Shown here in pieces: positions 6,583-7,853 of a stretch of 7,853 bases of DNA (its first letter is position 1; every line of letters begins with the position of its first letter). The DNA lies in the NCBI GenBank assembly GCA_002420315.1, contig DIHU01000051.1, positions 1 to 7,853 on the forward strand, written 5' to 3'. Under the pieces are notes generated by a model. That model worked only from the letters and a program-made list of their open reading frames with translations. It was not told where the DNA came from and did not search any database. The position numbers were made by a program, and so were the translations under genes. The DNA comes from Akkermansiaceae bacterium UBA5688 (GTDB lineage: Bacteria > Verrucomicrobiota > Verrucomicrobiia > Verrucomicrobiales > Akkermansiaceae).

Positions 6583-7665
6583 TCAATTTTCCCCGTCTGG
6601 GATTTTGATATTTCGAGTCCAAGTTGTGTGCCAGTCGTGGCTCTTCCAGTTATCACGTGTTGCATAGCTCCTTACGATCATACGATCGTTCTTGGTGCCC
6701 TTCTTATCGATTAATTCGACATACAGGAAACCATGTAATAATCCAACTCCCTGCTCGGGGTTCTTACGATCCGTTTTTGCGGCACCGATATCATCGGGAT
6801 TGAACACATCAATCCCTTCCGCCAGCTTTCCTGAGAATTTCTGGCCATTCCACATCATTTTGTTGGGTGGCGAACCGTGAGTGTGTCCGTGGAATAAGGC
6901 CAATACGTTAAAGGGTTTGATTACTTTCCAAAAAGCTTCGAGGTCTTCCTTCGGCCAATCGTATTCGGGGCAATTTGGGTGCAAGTGAAACGAAATGATA
7001 ACTGGTCGGCGGCTCTTGCCAACCTCATCAGCAAGATCTTCACGCAGAAATTCCAAGCTGGAGCGCGGGGCATAGTGGTGGTCATTTCGGCGCTTATCGC
7101 CTTTGCCAACGAATATTCCAAGGTTGATACAGTGGAGCGGCCCCCAATTCCATGAGTAGTGCAATCCGTTTTCGGAGCGGTTGACGATGCCCGGACGTTT
7201 CCGGTTTCGCTCGATGATGTTTTTTACGATAAAAGTATCTCCCTGAGGGCCGTCATGGTTACCATGGACCTCATAGACAGGAAACGGAATCAAGCCATCT
7301 TTGCCCGTGAGGCCGTAGTCAGTCTTGTAGCGCTTCCACTCAAATTCTTGCATGGCTGGGTAATTCCCGCCGGTTTTGTCTGCGCTATCAATGAGGTCTC
7401 CGGTGTTGATAAGTCCGAGAATTTTTTCACTGACTTTTCCACCTCCATGATCCTCTGGAATCGACCGGCCGGAAAAACTTTTCAGGAGGGTGATTGCGCG
7501 ATTGTTAGCTTTCTCTGAATATGGATCCAGCTGCTTTGGAGATTTTGATTTTTCAGCGAGGTATTGTGGATCTCCTGCCACCAAAAAGCTGTATTTTTCA
7601 GCTGCTGATAAACCTGAAATAACTTGCAGAATAGCAAAAACGATATAGAAAGTTTGCCCCTTCAT
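6583..7665 (-). CDS. Secreted calcineurin-like metallophosphoesterase
   Basis: A 360-residue protein with a Sec signal peptide (hydrophobic 6-20, likely cleaved after SAA at 20-22). All metal-binding blocks of the calcineurin-like phosphoesterase fold are intact and in order: DPQ (32-34), GDLID (89-93), GNHD (135-138), FHLH (226-229) and GHTHG (260-264). It should therefore be an active two-metal enzyme cleaving a phosphomonoester or phosphodiester outside the cytoplasm. The substrate cannot be read from the motifs. Its ATG overlaps the stop of the upstream sulfatase gene in the sequence ATGA, which implies co-transcription and translational coupling. No good Shine-Dalgarno sequence is seen: the region just before the ATG is A-rich. 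In this setting it may act on phosphorylated glycans or teichoic/phospholipid-like material, but that is a guess. Confidence 0.9.
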   Translation of the reverse strand: MKGQTFYIVFAILQVISGLSAAEKYSFLVAGDPQYLAEKSKSPKQLDPYSEKANNRAITLLKSFSGRSIPEDHGGGKVSEKILGLINTGDLIDSADKTGGNYPAMQEFEWKRYKTDYGLTGKDGLIPFPVYEVHGNHDGPQGDTFIVKNIIERNRKRPGIVNRSENGLHYSWNWGPLHCINLGIFVGKGDKRRNDHHYAPRSSLEFLREDLADEVGKSRRPVIISFHLHPNCPEYDWPKEDLEAFWKVIKPFNVLALFHGHTHGSPPNKMMWNGQKFSGKLAEGIDVFNPDDIGAAKTDRKNPEQGVGLLHGFLYVELIDKKGTKNDRMIVRSYATRDNWKSHDWHTTWTRNIKIPDGEN

Positions 7666-7853
7666 TTTTTCTTTTTCGGAGGAGCTATACGTTTTGCTCT
7701 GGGGAGTTTGAAGAAGGGTTTTAACTGAGAAGACAGCTCAGCCACCAAATTTTGATGTTCTGGTTTTTCTGCTAGATTTGTCTTCTCCTCTCGATCAACG
7801 CTGTGATCATATAATTCGCACCCAGCTTTACCTTGAAGCCATTCTGTATATCG
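7662..7853 (-). CDS. Sulfatase, iduronate-2-sulfatase-like, C-terminal end (5' end outside window)
   Basis: Reading from base 7853 on the minus strand gives 63 open codons and a TGA at 7664-7662. The protein piece starts RYTEWLQGKAGCELYDH and continues with DREEKTNLAEKPEHQNLVAELSSQL. This YTEW...ELYDH...DP/DREE-x-NLA pattern is the usual C-terminal end of sulfatases of the iduronate-2-sulfatase/choline-sulfatase-like type. The product ends in a basic tail (KRIAPPKKKK). The catalytic half, including the maturation site, lies beyond the right edge, so activity cannot be judged. Its stop overlaps the metallophosphoesterase start by 4 nt, making it the upstream member of the same transcript. It is of a different subfamily from the sulfatase at the left edge. 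Confidence 0.82.
   Translation of the reverse strand, partial: RYTEWLQGKAGCELYDHSVDREEKTNLAEKPEHQNLVAELSSQLKPFFKLPRAKRIAPPKKKK

Noticed and set aside
7159..7518. Plus-strand open frame of 119 codons opposite the metallophosphoesterase
   Set aside because: It lies opposite intact catalytic motifs of the real gene and its own product resembles nothing known.

Overview
The window looks like a piece of a polysaccharide- or glycan-degradation region from a bacterium of the PVC group (Planctomycetes or Verrucomicrobia, probably aquatic or marine). The main reason is the DUF1592/DUF1552 gene pair: a large exported heme-binding protein with the planctomycete cytochrome domain, followed directly by its usual Tat-exported partner. 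Sulfatases of two kinds, an exported sialidase-type hydrolase and weak or absent Shine-Dalgarno sequences at all four visible starts fit the same group. Nothing in the sequence fixes the genus or separates the two phyla.

Layout. Bases 1-735 (+) are the C-terminal part of a sulfatase resembling heparan N-sulfatase (SGSH-like). It converges on five genes on the minus strand. In transcription order these are the C-terminal end of a second, iduronate-2-sulfatase-like sulfatase (7853 to 7662); a secreted calcineurin-like metallophosphoesterase (7665 to 6583, overlapping the sulfatase by 4 nt); a secreted sialidase-like BNR protein (6471 to 5317); a 1051-residue PSCyt1/DUF1587/DUF1595/DUF1592/DUF1588/DUF1585 protein (5205 to 2050); and a DUF1552 protein (2045 to 756, only 4 nt after the previous gene). 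Coding density is high: the only gaps are 111 nt, 111 nt, 4 nt and the 20-nt convergent junction. No RNA gene, mobile element, CRISPR array or long repeat was seen.

How the genes may work together. Every product whose N-terminus is visible has an export signal, and sulfatases of these families are normally exported, so the set probably acts in the periplasm or outside. Sulfatases would remove sulfate esters, the BNR protein would act on a sugar linkage, and the phosphoesterase on a phosphorylated compound. The DUF1592/DUF1552 pair is of unknown function. Its most informative feature is an F-type-lectin-like (fucolectin/F5-8C) domain inserted in the middle of the DUF1592 protein, with a His/Arg/Asp/Arg arrangement resembling the fucose site. 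That suggests a glycan-targeted heme protein, possibly for fucose-containing sulfated glycans. This is inference: no activity can be proven from the sequence alone.
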